Assembly: GCA_018969425.1 (NCBI GenBank)
Contig: JAGWYJ010000020.1
Coordinates: forward strand, 1-52,564
Source: Alphaproteobacteria bacterium
GTDB taxonomy: Bacteria > Pseudomonadota > Alphaproteobacteria > Caulobacterales > Hyphomonadaceae
Direction of reading: 5' to 3'
Length of the DNA stretch: 52,564 nucleotides
Part shown: positions 35,731-44,872 of the stretch, one piece after another
Position numbering within the stretch: position 1 is the first letter of the stretch
Layout of the letters: each line of letters begins with the position of its first letter
Notes under the pieces: generated by a model
Seen by the model: the letters and a program-made list of their open reading frames with translations, nothing else
Told to the model about the DNA's origin: nothing
Databases searched by the model: none
Program-made: the position numbers and the translations under genes

Positions 35731-36074
35731 TAGAGCGGGACGAGGCGCCCCTGCGCCATCACTGGCAAGGCGACGTCGGCCGAGGTCGCAGGAGGCCGCG
35801 CCCTCCCCGAATGTTGGATGTCGCAAATGCAGGGCCCTTTGCGAACCAAAGCCCCGCTCGCCAGAGATCTGACGGCATAGCCGCGGGCGAACCTCTGAGG
35901 GCGATCCGACGTCAACATGGTTCGAGACGGACCGACGCACTCACTCGGAGAGACTGAGATGAGTTGAGGTGAGACAAGGACCACGCGTCCGGCGCCCCCC
36001 CCTCGCACAGACCATCATCGATCGTGCAGGATCCCCTGTCGCCCCTGAGCGGAGCGACAAGGGATGATCATCGA
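35731..36074. other. 344-base gene-free convergent gap
   Basis: No frame here gives a recognisable protein. Minus-strand open frames at 35691-36008 and 35725-35940 overlap the plus-strand gene and have no family features. The only structured element I see is the hairpin at 36031-36065 next to the VOC gene. Confidence 0.5.
36031..36065. terminator. Hairpin in a convergent gap
   Basis: ATCCCCTGTCG pairs with CGACAAGGGAT (one mismatch) around a 13-base loop, forming an 11-bp stem between two convergent genes. It could end transcription from either side. Confidence 0.5.
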
Positions 36075-36455
36075 TCAGGCCGGCATACGATGCAGCGCGC
36101 AGAGCTTGTTGCCGTCGGGATCGCGAAGATAGGCGAGGTACATCTTGCCCATCCCGCCCTGACGAACGCCCGGAGGATCCTCGCAGGTTGACCCGCCATT
36201 AGCTACGCCCGCAGCATGCCAGGCGTCCGCCTGCTCAGGGGTCGCGCATGCAAATCCGATGGTTCCGCCATTGGCGGGGGTCGCCGGCTCTCCATTGATG
36301 GGCTTCGACACTGAGAACACGCCCGTCGGCGTGCGGTAGAAGATGCGATGACCGTCGACGAAGGCCGGAGCGACGCCGAGCGTTCCGAGAACGGCGTCGT
36401 AAAAGGCCTTGGCTTTCACAAGGTCATTTGTTCCGATCATGATATGCGAGAACAT
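36075..36455 (-). CDS. VOC-family (glyoxalase-like) protein
   Basis: The 126-residue single-domain protein has the VOC/glyoxalase fold pattern: FSHIMIGTNDLVKAKAFYDAVLGTLG at the start and YLAYLRDPDGNKLCALH at the end, where His8-type and Glu/Asn positions form the metal site. Such proteins include lyases and resistance proteins, and the substrate is unknown. The ATG at 36455 starts the fold and has AAGGA upstream. The longer frame overlaps the MFS gene behind it. Confidence 0.87.
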   Translation of the reverse strand: MFSHIMIGTNDLVKAKAFYDAVLGTLGVAPAFVDGHRIFYRTPTGVFSVSKPINGEPATPANGGTIGFACATPEQADAWHAAGVANGGSTCEDPPGVRQGGMGKMYLAYLRDPDGNKLCALHRMPA

Positions 36456-36592
36456 TGAATTCAGTCCTTTCGTGAGTTGATCGCCAAGCGAGCCGCGCCG
36501 GACGGACACAGGTCGCGGGTCCGACCCGTCCGGCATGATCGAAGATCCCGGCGAACACAATCCCGCGGCCGTCGCTTTTTGCGTCGTCGGGC

Positions 36593-38107
36593 TCAGGAAA
36601 CCGGTCGCGGCGTCATGTCCCGTCGAATGGTGAACAGACACAGCAGGAAACAGATCCCGCCGAGCGCGTAGATGGCGGAGATGGTCAGGAGCGCCGACTG
36701 GGTGGCTTCAGAGTTGGCGACGCCGCAGAAGGCGTGCTGGGCCTCGCTCATCGGACGGACAAGGCCTGCAAGAACATCCGCCTTCGCCACGCCCTCTCCC
36801 GCCTTCTTCAAGGCCTCCTGGGCGGCGTCGCAGACGCCGTTGGTCATGCCGGCATATCCCGCCTCAGCTGCGGCCCGGGAAAAGAAGAAGTCGCTCAGGA
36901 AACCCGCAAAGGGCGGACCGAAACCGTAACCAAGAATGTTGATGACAAAGATCAGAATGGCCGTCGATGTCGCCCGACCCGAGGGCGGCACGACGCCCTG
37001 TGCGATCGTGAACTGGGCGGCGAGGTATCCGTACTTCACGAAGTGCCCAAGACAAAGGCCGGCAAGACAGATCCAGAGACTGGGAGAGGTGAAGCCCCAG
37101 AGATAGAAGGGCACGCACAGGATCAGTCCAATCGCGGGAAGCCAGGCGATGGCCGACACTGACCGCGAACCGATCTTCTGAGCCAGCCAGCCGGTGAGAA
37201 GAGTGCCGACCGCCCCGGCGGCGTAGGACGGCGCGTTGATCCAGAGGGACGCTTCTCCCGCCGTCAGGTCGAACGTCCGCTGAATATACAGGGACTGAAA
37301 GCCGGCGATCGCATAGCCGCAGAAGGACGCGACGGTCGCCCCCGCGGTCATCATCCAGAAGGACGGCCGCGCAGCGAGCACTTTCAGAACAGCGGAAAAA
37401 CTGAGAGGCGGTCCGCGCCTGGCCTCAGGCGGTTCGCTGTAGCCGCGCGGAGGCTCGCGGATCGTCATCACGAACAGGATGGCGATCAGGATGCCGGGGA
37501 TGCCGAGCGCGAAAAACGCCATACGCCAGCCATAGGCGTCCGCGATCGGACCGCCGATCATGTTCGCAAGCATCGTCCCCAGCGTGACGCCCATCGCCCA
37601 ATAGCCGAGGGCGGTCGAGCGGCTTCGCGCCGGGAAATAGTCGGTGATGATCGAGCTGGCCGGAGGATTGGCGCCGGCCTCACCGACACCGACACCGATC
37701 CGGCAGGCGAGAAGAAACATGAACCCGGTAACGACGAATCCCCCGAAGGCGACCTCGTGCGACAGACCGGTGGCGGCGGTGAACCCTGACCAGACCGCAA
37801 GGGCGATGGCGATGATCCAGACCCTGCTGCGCTTTTCCGACAGACGCGCCAGAGGAATGCCGAGGGTGGCGAAAACAAAGGCGAAGCCTGCTCCGGTCAG
37901 CATGCCGTACCAGAAATCAGTGATCTGGAACTCCGCCTTGAGCGGACGACCCACAACGCTCAGGAGCGCACGGTCCATGAAACTGAGCGTATAGATGATC
38001 AGGAGCGCGTTCAGGACATACGCCCGGTAGGCAGGCGTGCCATACCCTGTGATATGGCCCTGCCCCACCGTGCCACGGTCCGGCTCGGACTGCGTCGCTT
38101 CCGTCAT
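36593..38107 (-). CDS. MFS transporter (spinster-like type)
   Basis: This 504-residue transporter has about 12 helices. LLIIYTLSFMDRALLSVVG, FATLGIPLARLSEKRSRVW and CRIGVGVGEAGANPPASSIITDYF are typical of the MFS group often found beside TonB receptors and aromatic or hydroxy-acid genes in sphingomonads. There is a large loop near residues 410-455. The ATG at 38107 follows GGGAGG by seven bases. A divergent MmyB-type regulator 149 bases away probably controls it. The substrate is unknown. Confidence 0.9.
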   Translation of the reverse strand: MTEATQSEPDRGTVGQGHITGYGTPAYRAYVLNALLIIYTLSFMDRALLSVVGRPLKAEFQITDFWYGMLTGAGFAFVFATLGIPLARLSEKRSRVWIIAIALAVWSGFTAATGLSHEVAFGGFVVTGFMFLLACRIGVGVGEAGANPPASSIITDYFPARSRSTALGYWAMGVTLGTMLANMIGGPIADAYGWRMAFFALGIPGILIAILFVMTIREPPRGYSEPPEARRGPPLSFSAVLKVLAARPSFWMMTAGATVASFCGYAIAGFQSLYIQRTFDLTAGEASLWINAPSYAAGAVGTLLTGWLAQKIGSRSVSAIAWLPAIGLILCVPFYLWGFTSPSLWICLAGLCLGHFVKYGYLAAQFTIAQGVVPPSGRATSTAILIFVINILGYGFGPPFAGFLSDFFFSRAAAEAGYAGMTNGVCDAAQEALKKAGEGVAKADVLAGLVRPMSEAQHAFCGVANSEATQSALLTISAIYALGGICFLLCLFTIRRDMTPRPVS

Positions 38108-38256
38108 GAAATCCTCCCGAGCCCCCTTGTCTGGTTTTTTGATCGGGAGCTCCGAGTTCACTATCAGGGGTTGGCCCGGGACTGGCAAGCGGCTCTCATC
38201 ACGTCATGACCTCCGGGGTTATTGACACGGCGACAGCCGATTGGGAGCCCACCGCC

Positions 38257-39081
38257 ATGACGTCGAAATCCAGACTTATCCCACCCGACCCCGGTCCCTT
38301 CGGCTCGCTTCTTCGCCGTCGCAGGACGGAAAGGGGGCTCAGTCAGCTCGAGCTTTCCCACTTATGCCGCATCTCGACGCGTCATCTCTCCTTTCTGGAG
38401 GCGGGACGGGCGCGGCCAAGCCGGGAGATGATCCTTCATCTCGCTGACGGATTGTTGCTGTCGTTCGCCGCCCAGAATGAACTGCTCCACGCCGGGGGGT
38501 TCGCTCCGGCCTATCCGGTCTCGCCCCTTGATTCAGCCGTCCTCGCTCCGTTCCTTGAAGCCCTTCGGGAAACGATGAGACGCCATAGTCCGAACCCGGC
38601 GTTGATCTGCGATCGACGCTGGCGCCTTCTCGAGGCCAACGCATCGGCCCGATATCTGTTCGGGCAGCTCCAGTCGGGCGGTGAGGAGACCAATCTCATT
38701 CGCCTTCTTACCGATACTCAGAAGGCCGCCGATCACGTCGCGAATCTGCCCGATGTGCTCGCTGAGCTCTCTGCGCGCATTCGGCTGGAGCTCCTCGGCG
38801 CCGGCGGCGACGAAGAACTTGAAGATCTGGCCCGCCGTCTGGAAAGCGCCCTGAAACGTCACCCGCGTCCGGCCGCCTCGCTGCGCTCGCCGCTGACGCC
38901 CCTAATTCTCAATACCCCGTCCGGCAGGCTCAGCCTGGTGTCGCTGATCGCCCATTTCGGCACGGGAGAGGATGTCACCATCCGGGATCTTCGCCTCGAG
39001 TTGTTCTTTCCCGCGGACGAGGCCACGCGCGAGGCCTTCCTGGCCTTCTCCTCAGAAGATCCGGGCCAGCCGACCGTGTAA
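38257..39081 (+). CDS. XRE-type regulator with MmyB-like ligand domain
   Basis: The 274-residue protein has an N-terminal helix-turn-helix (LLRRRRTERGLSQLELSHLCRISTRHLSFLEAGRARPS) and a C-terminal MmyB-like domain (residues about 95-265; PALICDRRWRLLEANASARYLFG is a landmark). MmyB-type proteins bind fatty-acid-like ligands. It is divergent from the MFS transporter, which suggests that it regulates that gene. The ATG at 38257 has GGAG nine bases upstream. An earlier ATG at 38206 lacks one. Confidence 0.88.
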   Translation: MTSKSRLIPPDPGPFGSLLRRRRTERGLSQLELSHLCRISTRHLSFLEAGRARPSREMILHLADGLLLSFAAQNELLHAGGFAPAYPVSPLDSAVLAPFLEALRETMRRHSPNPALICDRRWRLLEANASARYLFGQLQSGGEETNLIRLLTDTQKAADHVANLPDVLAELSARIRLELLGAGGDEELEDLARRLESALKRHPRPAASLRSPLTPLILNTPSGRLSLVSLIAHFGTGEDVTIRDLRLELFFPADEATREAFLAFSSEDPGQPTV

Positions 39082-39091
39082 GGTCGGCTGG
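39066..39091. terminator. Bidirectional hairpin overlapping a stop codon
   Basis: CCAGCCGACC and GGTCGGCTGG pair perfectly around GTGTAA. The loop contains the TAA of the MmyB-type gene, so the terminator is built from the last codons. The convergent DUF3089 gene ends 13 bases beyond it. Confidence 0.65.
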
Positions 39092-39103
39092 ACGCACGCC
39101 TCA

Positions 39104-40291
39104 TCACCCGCCAGCGAACGCCCTCGCCTGACGCGACACGATGCGCACGAGATCACCCATCGAATGATCCACGTCGATCAGATGCAGTCCCCAGCTCAGA
39201 TCCGGCCCGGTGGCGCGCTGGATTTCTCCCGCAACCACGTCGGTTCTCGGATCGGAAGGCTCCGCATTCACATGAACGGAGAGATAGCTGTAGCCGTCCT
39301 TGCTCACGCATTCGGTCGAGATCAGGCCAGGGGTGCGCACGAAGGGGGTTGAGATCGGCTTGGCAGGATTGACCCATGGGGGCGTGGTCCCGCCCGATCC
39401 GTTGAGAAACCCTTCAGTCAGAAAGTAGGAGACGGGCTCTCCTCGCCCCGAGGCGAGACCTGCGGGATTGACGCAGGCCGCAACCTGACCGTTCTGCCCC
39501 GAGCGCCCGAAGCGTGCGCCGGCCGGAGGGGGTAGCGTGTCGCGGTAGCTCACATAGGAGATCACGCAACCGGTCTGATCTTCCCGCCGGCAAAGAGGGA
39601 TCTGCTTATAAGTCCCGCCCGTATCCGCGCCCGGAGGCACCATGACAGACGACCCGAGAATTACGCCAGAGACGAACTGTTTCTGGGCTGGCTTGCCCTC
39701 AATCTCCTGAGCGATCAGCCGCGCCACGAGACCGGCGCCCTGCGAATGGCCGATCAGGACAACGCCCCGACCCTTGTTCTCATTCTGCATGTACCAGGAG
39801 AAGGCGTCGACCACATCCTGATACCCCCCCAGTCCCTGAGGCGGCCGCTCGCCGGCCGGCTGGGCGCCCCCAGAGGCCGCGCGCAGAGCGGTGAGCGTGA
39901 ACTGACGATAGAGCGGAGCGAAGGTGCGGCAGACCGATCCGAACCGGGCGAACTGAAGACGCACGTCGTCGAACTCCATCCGATCCGGCGACCAGTCGCT
40001 CAGATACCCGGGATCGAGAGAGACGGTGGGATAGACGAAGAAGCAGTCGATCGGCGCCTCTGGATTCGGAGCGAACCGTTCGAGGGTCATGCGACCGCTT
40101 CCCTCGATCACCGTCGCATCCAGATTAACCCGGCACTTGTCATCTTTCAGTCCGGGACGACACAGCCAGAGCTCGTCAGCCGAATAGTCCGCCCGGGCGA
40201 CCAGCGGGTCCGGAGGAGCCGCGAGGGTCGGTCCGGACGCCAGGCTCAACGCTCCGAGCGCCGCAGCGAGCGCAGCGACATATCTGATCAT
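39104..40291 (-). CDS. Exported DUF3089-family alpha/beta hydrolase
   Basis: The 395-residue protein has a signal peptide ending near LAAP and the DUF3089 pattern: WLCRPGLKDDKCRVNLDATV, CFFVYPTVSLDPG, FAPLYRQFTLTAL and GVVLIGHSQGAGLVARL, in which the Ser is the hydrolase nucleophile. Exported lipase- or esterase-like action is likely, with no known substrate. The ATG at 40291 follows GGGAAGGAGAGACC. It lies after the polyamine aminotransferase on the same strand (113-base gap). Confidence 0.85.
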   Translation of the reverse strand: MIRYVAALAAALGALSLASGPTLAAPPDPLVARADYSADELWLCRPGLKDDKCRVNLDATVIEGSGRMTLERFAPNPEAPIDCFFVYPTVSLDPGYLSDWSPDRMEFDDVRLQFARFGSVCRTFAPLYRQFTLTALRAASGGAQPAGERPPQGLGGYQDVVDAFSWYMQNENKGRGVVLIGHSQGAGLVARLIAQEIEGKPAQKQFVSGVILGSSVMVPPGADTGGTYKQIPLCRREDQTGCVISYVSYRDTLPPPAGARFGRSGQNGQVAACVNPAGLASGRGEPVSYFLTEGFLNGSGGTTPPWVNPAKPISTPFVRTPGLISTECVSKDGYSYLSVHVNAEPSDPRTDVVAGEIQRATGPDLSWGLHLIDVDHSMGDLVRIVSRQARAFAGG

Positions 40292-40404
40292 CTGGTCTCT
40301 CCTTCCCGTGGACGCCGGCGTCTGTCGACCGGTCGTCGCCTCTGAAATCCTACCCGGTTCGCAGACACCCTTCAACGGACGCCGACGGGCTGCGGCCCTC
40401 CTTC

Positions 40405-41793
40405 TCAGCCGATCGCCCGAAGCGCCGGCCAGGCCTCGTCCAGAGACTTGCGGATGGTGGCGGTCAGCTGATCGATCTGGGCGTGAGAGATGATCAGAGG
40501 CGGACAGCACACGATGGTGTCGCGGATGCCTCGCACCATCAGCCCGTTATTGATGCAGATGTCGCGAACGATCGGACCGGCCTTGCCCTCAGACCCGCCG
40601 AAGCGTTCATTGGTCCCGGGCCTGCTGACGATCTCAACCGCTCCGAGCAGGCCGAGGGAACGCGTCTCGCCGACAAGCGGATGATCGCGCAAGGTTGCGA
40701 GCGACCGGGCGAGATAGGGACCCGTATCCTCCCGGGTGCGCTCGACCAGATGTTCTTCCTCGATAATCTGAATATTGCGCAGGGCCACAGCCGCCGCGGT
40801 GGGGTGGCCCGAATAGGTGTAGCCGTGAACGAAGTCGCCGCCCTTCTCGCGAAGGACATCAACGATGTGGGAGGCCACGCCGGTGGCTGAGATCGGAAGA
40901 TAGGCGCTGGACAGTCCCTTGGCCATCGAGATGAGATCCGGCTTTACGCCGTAGTGCTGATGACCGAACCACTGTCCGAGACGCCCAAACCCGCAGATCA
41001 CCTCGTCACATGCGAGGAGAATGCCGTATTTGCGGCAGATCGCTTCGATCCGCGGCCAGTATCCTTCCGGGGGAATGATCACTCCGCCTGCGCCCTGAAC
41101 CGGCTCGCCGATGAAGGCCGCGACGTTCTCAGGGCCCACTGCGAGAATGCGTTCCTCAAGCGCGTTCGCCGCCCGTTCGGCGAAATGCGCAGGATCTTCT
41201 CCGAACCCTTCATTAAACGCATAAGGCTGCATGATGTGCTCAACGCCAGGGACCGGCAGATCTCCCTGAGCATGCATGGGCTTCATGCCGCCGAGGCTGG
41301 CCCCCGCGACAGTCGAGCCGTGATAGGCGTTCCAGCGACTGATGAAGATCCGACGGTTCGGCTCACCCTTCAGTTTCCAGTAATGGCGGACCAGGCGGAA
41401 AATGGTGTCGACGGCTTCCGACCCCGACGAGTTGAAGAAGACGTGGGTGAGATCCCCGCCCATCTTGCCCGCGATCCGCGCGGCCAGTTCGACCGGCGGG
41501 GGAGACGCGGTCTTGAAGAAGGTGTTGTAATAGGGGAGCTCAAGCATCTGATTGTAGGCGACCTCGGCGAGCTCCTTGCGGCCGTAACCGACATTGACGC
41601 ACCAGAGACCGGCCATACCGTCGAGATAGGCCTTGCCTTCGCCGTCATAAATCACGCAGCCGTCGGCCCGCGTGATGATCCGGCTGCCTCCGAGGGCGGC
41701 GATCACCTTGTGATCGGCCTGCGCCGGCAGGTGATGGGCGACATCGAGCCGTCTCAGCTCGGGGATGTCGTAATTGCGAATCGGAGCGGTCAT
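40405..41793 (-). CDS. spuC: Putrescine-type class III aminotransferase
   Basis: This 462-residue PLP enzyme belongs to class III aminotransferases. Landmarks are GSRIITRADGCVIYDGEGKAYLDGMAGLW at the start, FNSSGSEAVDT, AYHGSTVAGASLGG, the Asp motif LLACDEVICGFGRLG and the PLP-binding Lys in LISMAKGLSSAY. Pseudomonas SpuC removes the amino group of putrescine to pyruvate or similar. It lies 104 bases after the polyamine ABC ATPase, as the last gene of the polyamine unit. Substrates other than putrescine are possible. Confidence 0.88.
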   Translation of the reverse strand: MTAPIRNYDIPELRRLDVAHHLPAQADHKVIAALGGSRIITRADGCVIYDGEGKAYLDGMAGLWCVNVGYGRKELAEVAYNQMLELPYYNTFFKTASPPPVELAARIAGKMGGDLTHVFFNSSGSEAVDTIFRLVRHYWKLKGEPNRRIFISRWNAYHGSTVAGASLGGMKPMHAQGDLPVPGVEHIMQPYAFNEGFGEDPAHFAERAANALEERILAVGPENVAAFIGEPVQGAGGVIIPPEGYWPRIEAICRKYGILLACDEVICGFGRLGQWFGHQHYGVKPDLISMAKGLSSAYLPISATGVASHIVDVLREKGGDFVHGYTYSGHPTAAAVALRNIQIIEEEHLVERTREDTGPYLARSLATLRDHPLVGETRSLGLLGAVEIVSRPGTNERFGGSEGKAGPIVRDICINNGLMVRGIRDTIVCCPPLIISHAQIDQLTATIRKSLDEAWPALRAIG

Positions 41794-41897
41794 GTGCGCC
41801 TCCCGTCAGTCATCGGCAGTCCGCGTCCCGGCCCGAGAACCGCGGAGATTTCAGTCTTACTGTCACGTCGCGATGAGGAGCGCCAGATCCCCGAATC

Positions 41898-43058
41898 TCA
41901 TGACAGGAGAATGGCGGGCGAGCACGCATGCCAGCCGATCCAGACCCGCTCGCCAATGGCGAAGGCCTCCTGATCCCAGCGGGTAAGATTGGACCGTCTG
42001 ACCCGGACCAGACGCCCGTCTGAAATCTCGACCTCATAGTCGGATACGGCGCCCAGATAGATCTCCCGACGAATGACCCCCTGAACGGCGTTATAACCCT
42101 CGGGACTGTCGTCAAGGCCCGGCGGACCTGGACTGTCCGAGGTCTTGTGGAGTTCAATCTTCTCGGGCCTGAGGGCCGCCCAGACGGTCGATCCTCGTCC
42201 TCCGGTGACGCCATGATCGATATAGATCTGCGCATCGAGCCCCTCGGCGTCGATGATGGCGTGGTCAGGTTCATCGACCCTGAGAACGCCCTTGAACAGG
42301 TTTACAGAGCCGATGAAGTCCGCGACGAAGCGCGAGCCCGGAAACTCGTAGAGGTCGTTGGGCGTCGCAACCTGCTGGAGAAGGCCCCGGTTCATCACCG
42401 CACAGCGTCCCGCAAGCGCCAGAGCCTCATCCTGATCATGAGTGACCATGATGAAGGTGATGCCGACGCGATCCTGAAGGATAGAGAGCTCGGTGCGCAT
42501 CTGCTCGCGAAGACGCGCGTCCAGCGCCGACAGGGGCTCATCCAGAAGAAGGACCCTTGGACGCTTGACGAGCGCCCTCGCCAGGGCGACGCGCTGGCGC
42601 TGACCTCCCGACAGTTCGTCGGGCCGACGCTTTCCAAGGCCGTCCAGCTTGACCAGCTCGAGGGCCTCCGCCACGCGCGCCTCGCGCTCCTGGGCGGATG
42701 AACCCCCGAATTTAAGGCCGTATCCGATGTTCTCCTCGACCGTCATGTGAGGGAAGACCGCATAGGACTGAAACACCATGTTGACCGGTCGCTTGTTCGG
42801 CGGAACCCGACTCATGTCCTGGCCGTCGATGAGAATGCGGCCCTCGGTCGGCGTCTCGAAACCGGCAAGCATGCGCAGGAGCGTCGTTTTTCCGCATCCT
42901 GACGGCCCTAAAAGGGCGAAGAACTCTCCCTCGGCGACCGTCAGACTGACATTATCAACCGCCACCACCTTGCCGAAACGCTTGGTGACATTTTCGACGA
43001 CGATGATCGGTCGCTGAGACGCGGCCTCAATCGCAGAAACGGGAGCAGCGGCGGTCAT
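41898..43058 (-). CDS. potG: Polyamine ABC importer ATPase (PotA/PotG type)
   Basis: The 386-residue ATPase has Walker A GPSGCGKTT, signature LSGGQRQRVALARAL, Walker B VLLLDEPLSALD and the switch His in VTHDQDEAL. A C-terminal TOBE domain follows, as expected for spermidine/putrescine and related importers. It powers uptake through the PotH/PotI-like permeases. The start overlaps the stop of the potI-like gene by four bases (ATGA), so the subunits are translationally coupled. Confidence 0.93.
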   Translation of the reverse strand: MTAAAPVSAIEAASQRPIIVVENVTKRFGKVVAVDNVSLTVAEGEFFALLGPSGCGKTTLLRMLAGFETPTEGRILIDGQDMSRVPPNKRPVNMVFQSYAVFPHMTVEENIGYGLKFGGSSAQEREARVAEALELVKLDGLGKRRPDELSGGQRQRVALARALVKRPRVLLLDEPLSALDARLREQMRTELSILQDRVGITFIMVTHDQDEALALAGRCAVMNRGLLQQVATPNDLYEFPGSRFVADFIGSVNLFKGVLRVDEPDHAIIDAEGLDAQIYIDHGVTGGRGSTVWAALRPEKIELHKTSDSPGPPGLDDSPEGYNAVQGVIRREIYLGAVSDYEVEISDGRLVRVRRSNLTRWDQEAFAIGERVWIGWHACSPAILLS

Positions 43059-43954
43059 GATGTCTGATCCTGAGCGGCGGCCTTGGGAAGGCGCGTAACG
43101 GGCGTAGTTCGCGCTATGGGGTCACCAAACGCCCGCAGGGCCAGAGCCGTCAACAGGACGGTAAGCGCCATCAGCAGGGTTGACACCGCGTTGACCTCAG
43201 GGGTCACGGAGAAACGGACCATCGAGTAGACCTTCACAGGGAAGGTGACCGTGTCAGGTCCGGAGGTGAAGAAGGTGATCACGAAGTCGTCCAGGCTGAG
43301 GGTGAAGGCGAGAAGCGCCCCCGCGGCCAGAGCCGGCGACATATGCGGCAGAACGATATCGCGGATGGTGCGCCACTCCCCGGCGCCGAGATCACGCGCC
43401 GCCTCCTCCATCTCGCGGTTGAAGCTCGCCATGCGGGCCCTCACCACGACGGCTACGAAGGGAAAGGAGAACGAGACATGGGCGATAATGATCGCCCCGA
43501 GATTCAGCGGCCAGACAAGTCCGCGCGGCCAGGGCATCACGGTCGCGAAGAAGACAAGCATCCCGACCCCGAGGCAGATCTCCGGAACCACGATCGGGAG
43601 ACCCAGGGCGCCGTCGACCAGCGGCTTTCCCGGAAAGCGGAACCGCCAGAGAGCGAAGCCCGCCAGCGCTCCAAGAATGACGCTGAGAGCGGTCGAGGCG
43701 GCTGCGATGGTCAGGGAGTTGCCGAGCGCTTCCAGAAGCGCGTCATTGTTGAGGGCCTTGACGTAATGGCGCAGGCTGAAACCTTCCCAGACCACCGTAC
43801 GACGACTGTCGTTGAAGCTGAAGACGACCAGGGTGATCAGAGGCACATAGAGAAAGAGCGCGACCAGACAGATCCAGGCCTTCATCGGCCAGGCGCGAAG
43901 ATACTCCAGAGGCCCGGGCCTCTCCCTGGAAGGGCGACGGAGGGGCGCGTTCAT
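43055..43954 (-). CDS. potI: Polyamine ABC importer permease (PotI type)
   Basis: The 299-residue inner-membrane permease has six hydrophobic helices and the cytoplasmic EAA loop EEAARDLGAGEWRTIRDIVLPHMSPAL that contacts the ATPase. It is the second permease subunit of a spermidine/putrescine-type importer. The ATG at 43954 overlaps the potH-like stop by four bases, and its own stop overlaps the ATPase start. Confidence 0.93.
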   Translation of the reverse strand: MNAPLRRPSRERPGPLEYLRAWPMKAWICLVALFLYVPLITLVVFSFNDSRRTVVWEGFSLRHYVKALNNDALLEALGNSLTIAAASTALSVILGALAGFALWRFRFPGKPLVDGALGLPIVVPEICLGVGMLVFFATVMPWPRGLVWPLNLGAIIIAHVSFSFPFVAVVVRARMASFNREMEEAARDLGAGEWRTIRDIVLPHMSPALAAGALLAFTLSLDDFVITFFTSGPDTVTFPVKVYSMVRFSVTPEVNAVSTLLMALTVLLTALALRAFGDPIARTTPVTRLPKAAAQDQTS

Positions 43955-44820
43955 GGTGTCTCCTTCGGACGCCGGCCGGAGGCGAGAGCCTGCAGGGCTA
44001 TGGCGATGAAGGTGGCGTACATGAGGATGAAGGACAGGGCGGCGCCGAAGGGCCAGTTGTTCGCCCGCTTGAACTGCCGCTCAATGATGTTGGCGATCAT
44101 CTGACTATCGGGCCCGCCCAGCAGATCAGGGGTCAGATAAGCCCCGAGCGCAGGGATGAAGGTCAGGAGGGACCCCGACAATATTCCCGGGGCTGCCAGA
44201 GGGACAATGATGAACAGCCACGTCCTGGCGTGCCCGGCGCCCAGATCAAGGCTGGCCTCAAGAAGGCTGCGATCGAGACGATCAAGCGCCGCATAAAGCG
44301 GCAGCACCATGAAGGGAAGATGGATGTAGACCAGACCGATCACCACCGCGGTGTTGTTATAAAGCAGTGACAGCGGCTTGAACTCGTCGAGCGGTCCGAA
44401 GCCGAGCCCCTGCGACAGAGCCGACCCCGCAGACCAGAGAAACTCCAGGCCGGCGTTGACGACGCCCTCCTCGCGAAGAACCGCGATCAGCGCATAGGTC
44501 CGGATCAGCAGATTGGTCCAGAACGGCAGCATCACCAGCAGCAGAAGCCAGACTTTGAGCCTGCGAGGCGCGAAGGTGACCGCCACTGCGAAGGGAAATC
44601 CAAGAACCAGACACAGAAGGGTCGTCAGCGCGGCGATAAATGCGGATTTAGCGAATATCTGGAGATAAAGCGGCTCAAGGGCGCGGACGTAATTCTGGAA
44701 GGTGCCGGTCAGAGAGATCCGCACCAGACCGTCATTCTCTCCGAAACTGTAGGCCCAGACGATGGCGAGAGGCGCCAGAAAAAACACCGCCAGCCAGAAA
44801 AGGGGCGCACCCAGCGTCAC
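43951..44820 (-). CDS. potH: Polyamine ABC importer permease (PotH type)
   Basis: This 289-residue permease has six helices and an EAA loop EASLDLGAGHARTWLFIIVPLAAPGI, matching PotH/PotB. It pairs with the PotI-type protein. The GTG at 44820 is chosen because AGGAGGT lies nine bases upstream and the first helix follows at once. A TTG at 44868 would lengthen the protein by 16 residues but has no such site. The binding-protein gene ends 53 bases upstream. Confidence 0.9.
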   Translation of the reverse strand: MTLGAPLFWLAVFFLAPLAIVWAYSFGENDGLVRISLTGTFQNYVRALEPLYLQIFAKSAFIAALTTLLCLVLGFPFAVAVTFAPRRLKVWLLLLVMLPFWTNLLIRTYALIAVLREEGVVNAGLEFLWSAGSALSQGLGFGPLDEFKPLSLLYNNTAVVIGLVYIHLPFMVLPLYAALDRLDRSLLEASLDLGAGHARTWLFIIVPLAAPGILSGSLLTFIPALGAYLTPDLLGGPDSQMIANIIERQFKRANNWPFGAALSFILMYATFIAIALQALASGRRPKETP

Positions 44821-44872
44821 CGCCAGGACACCTCCTCCCCGACCGACGCGCGGACCCAACGTCGTCAATCCG

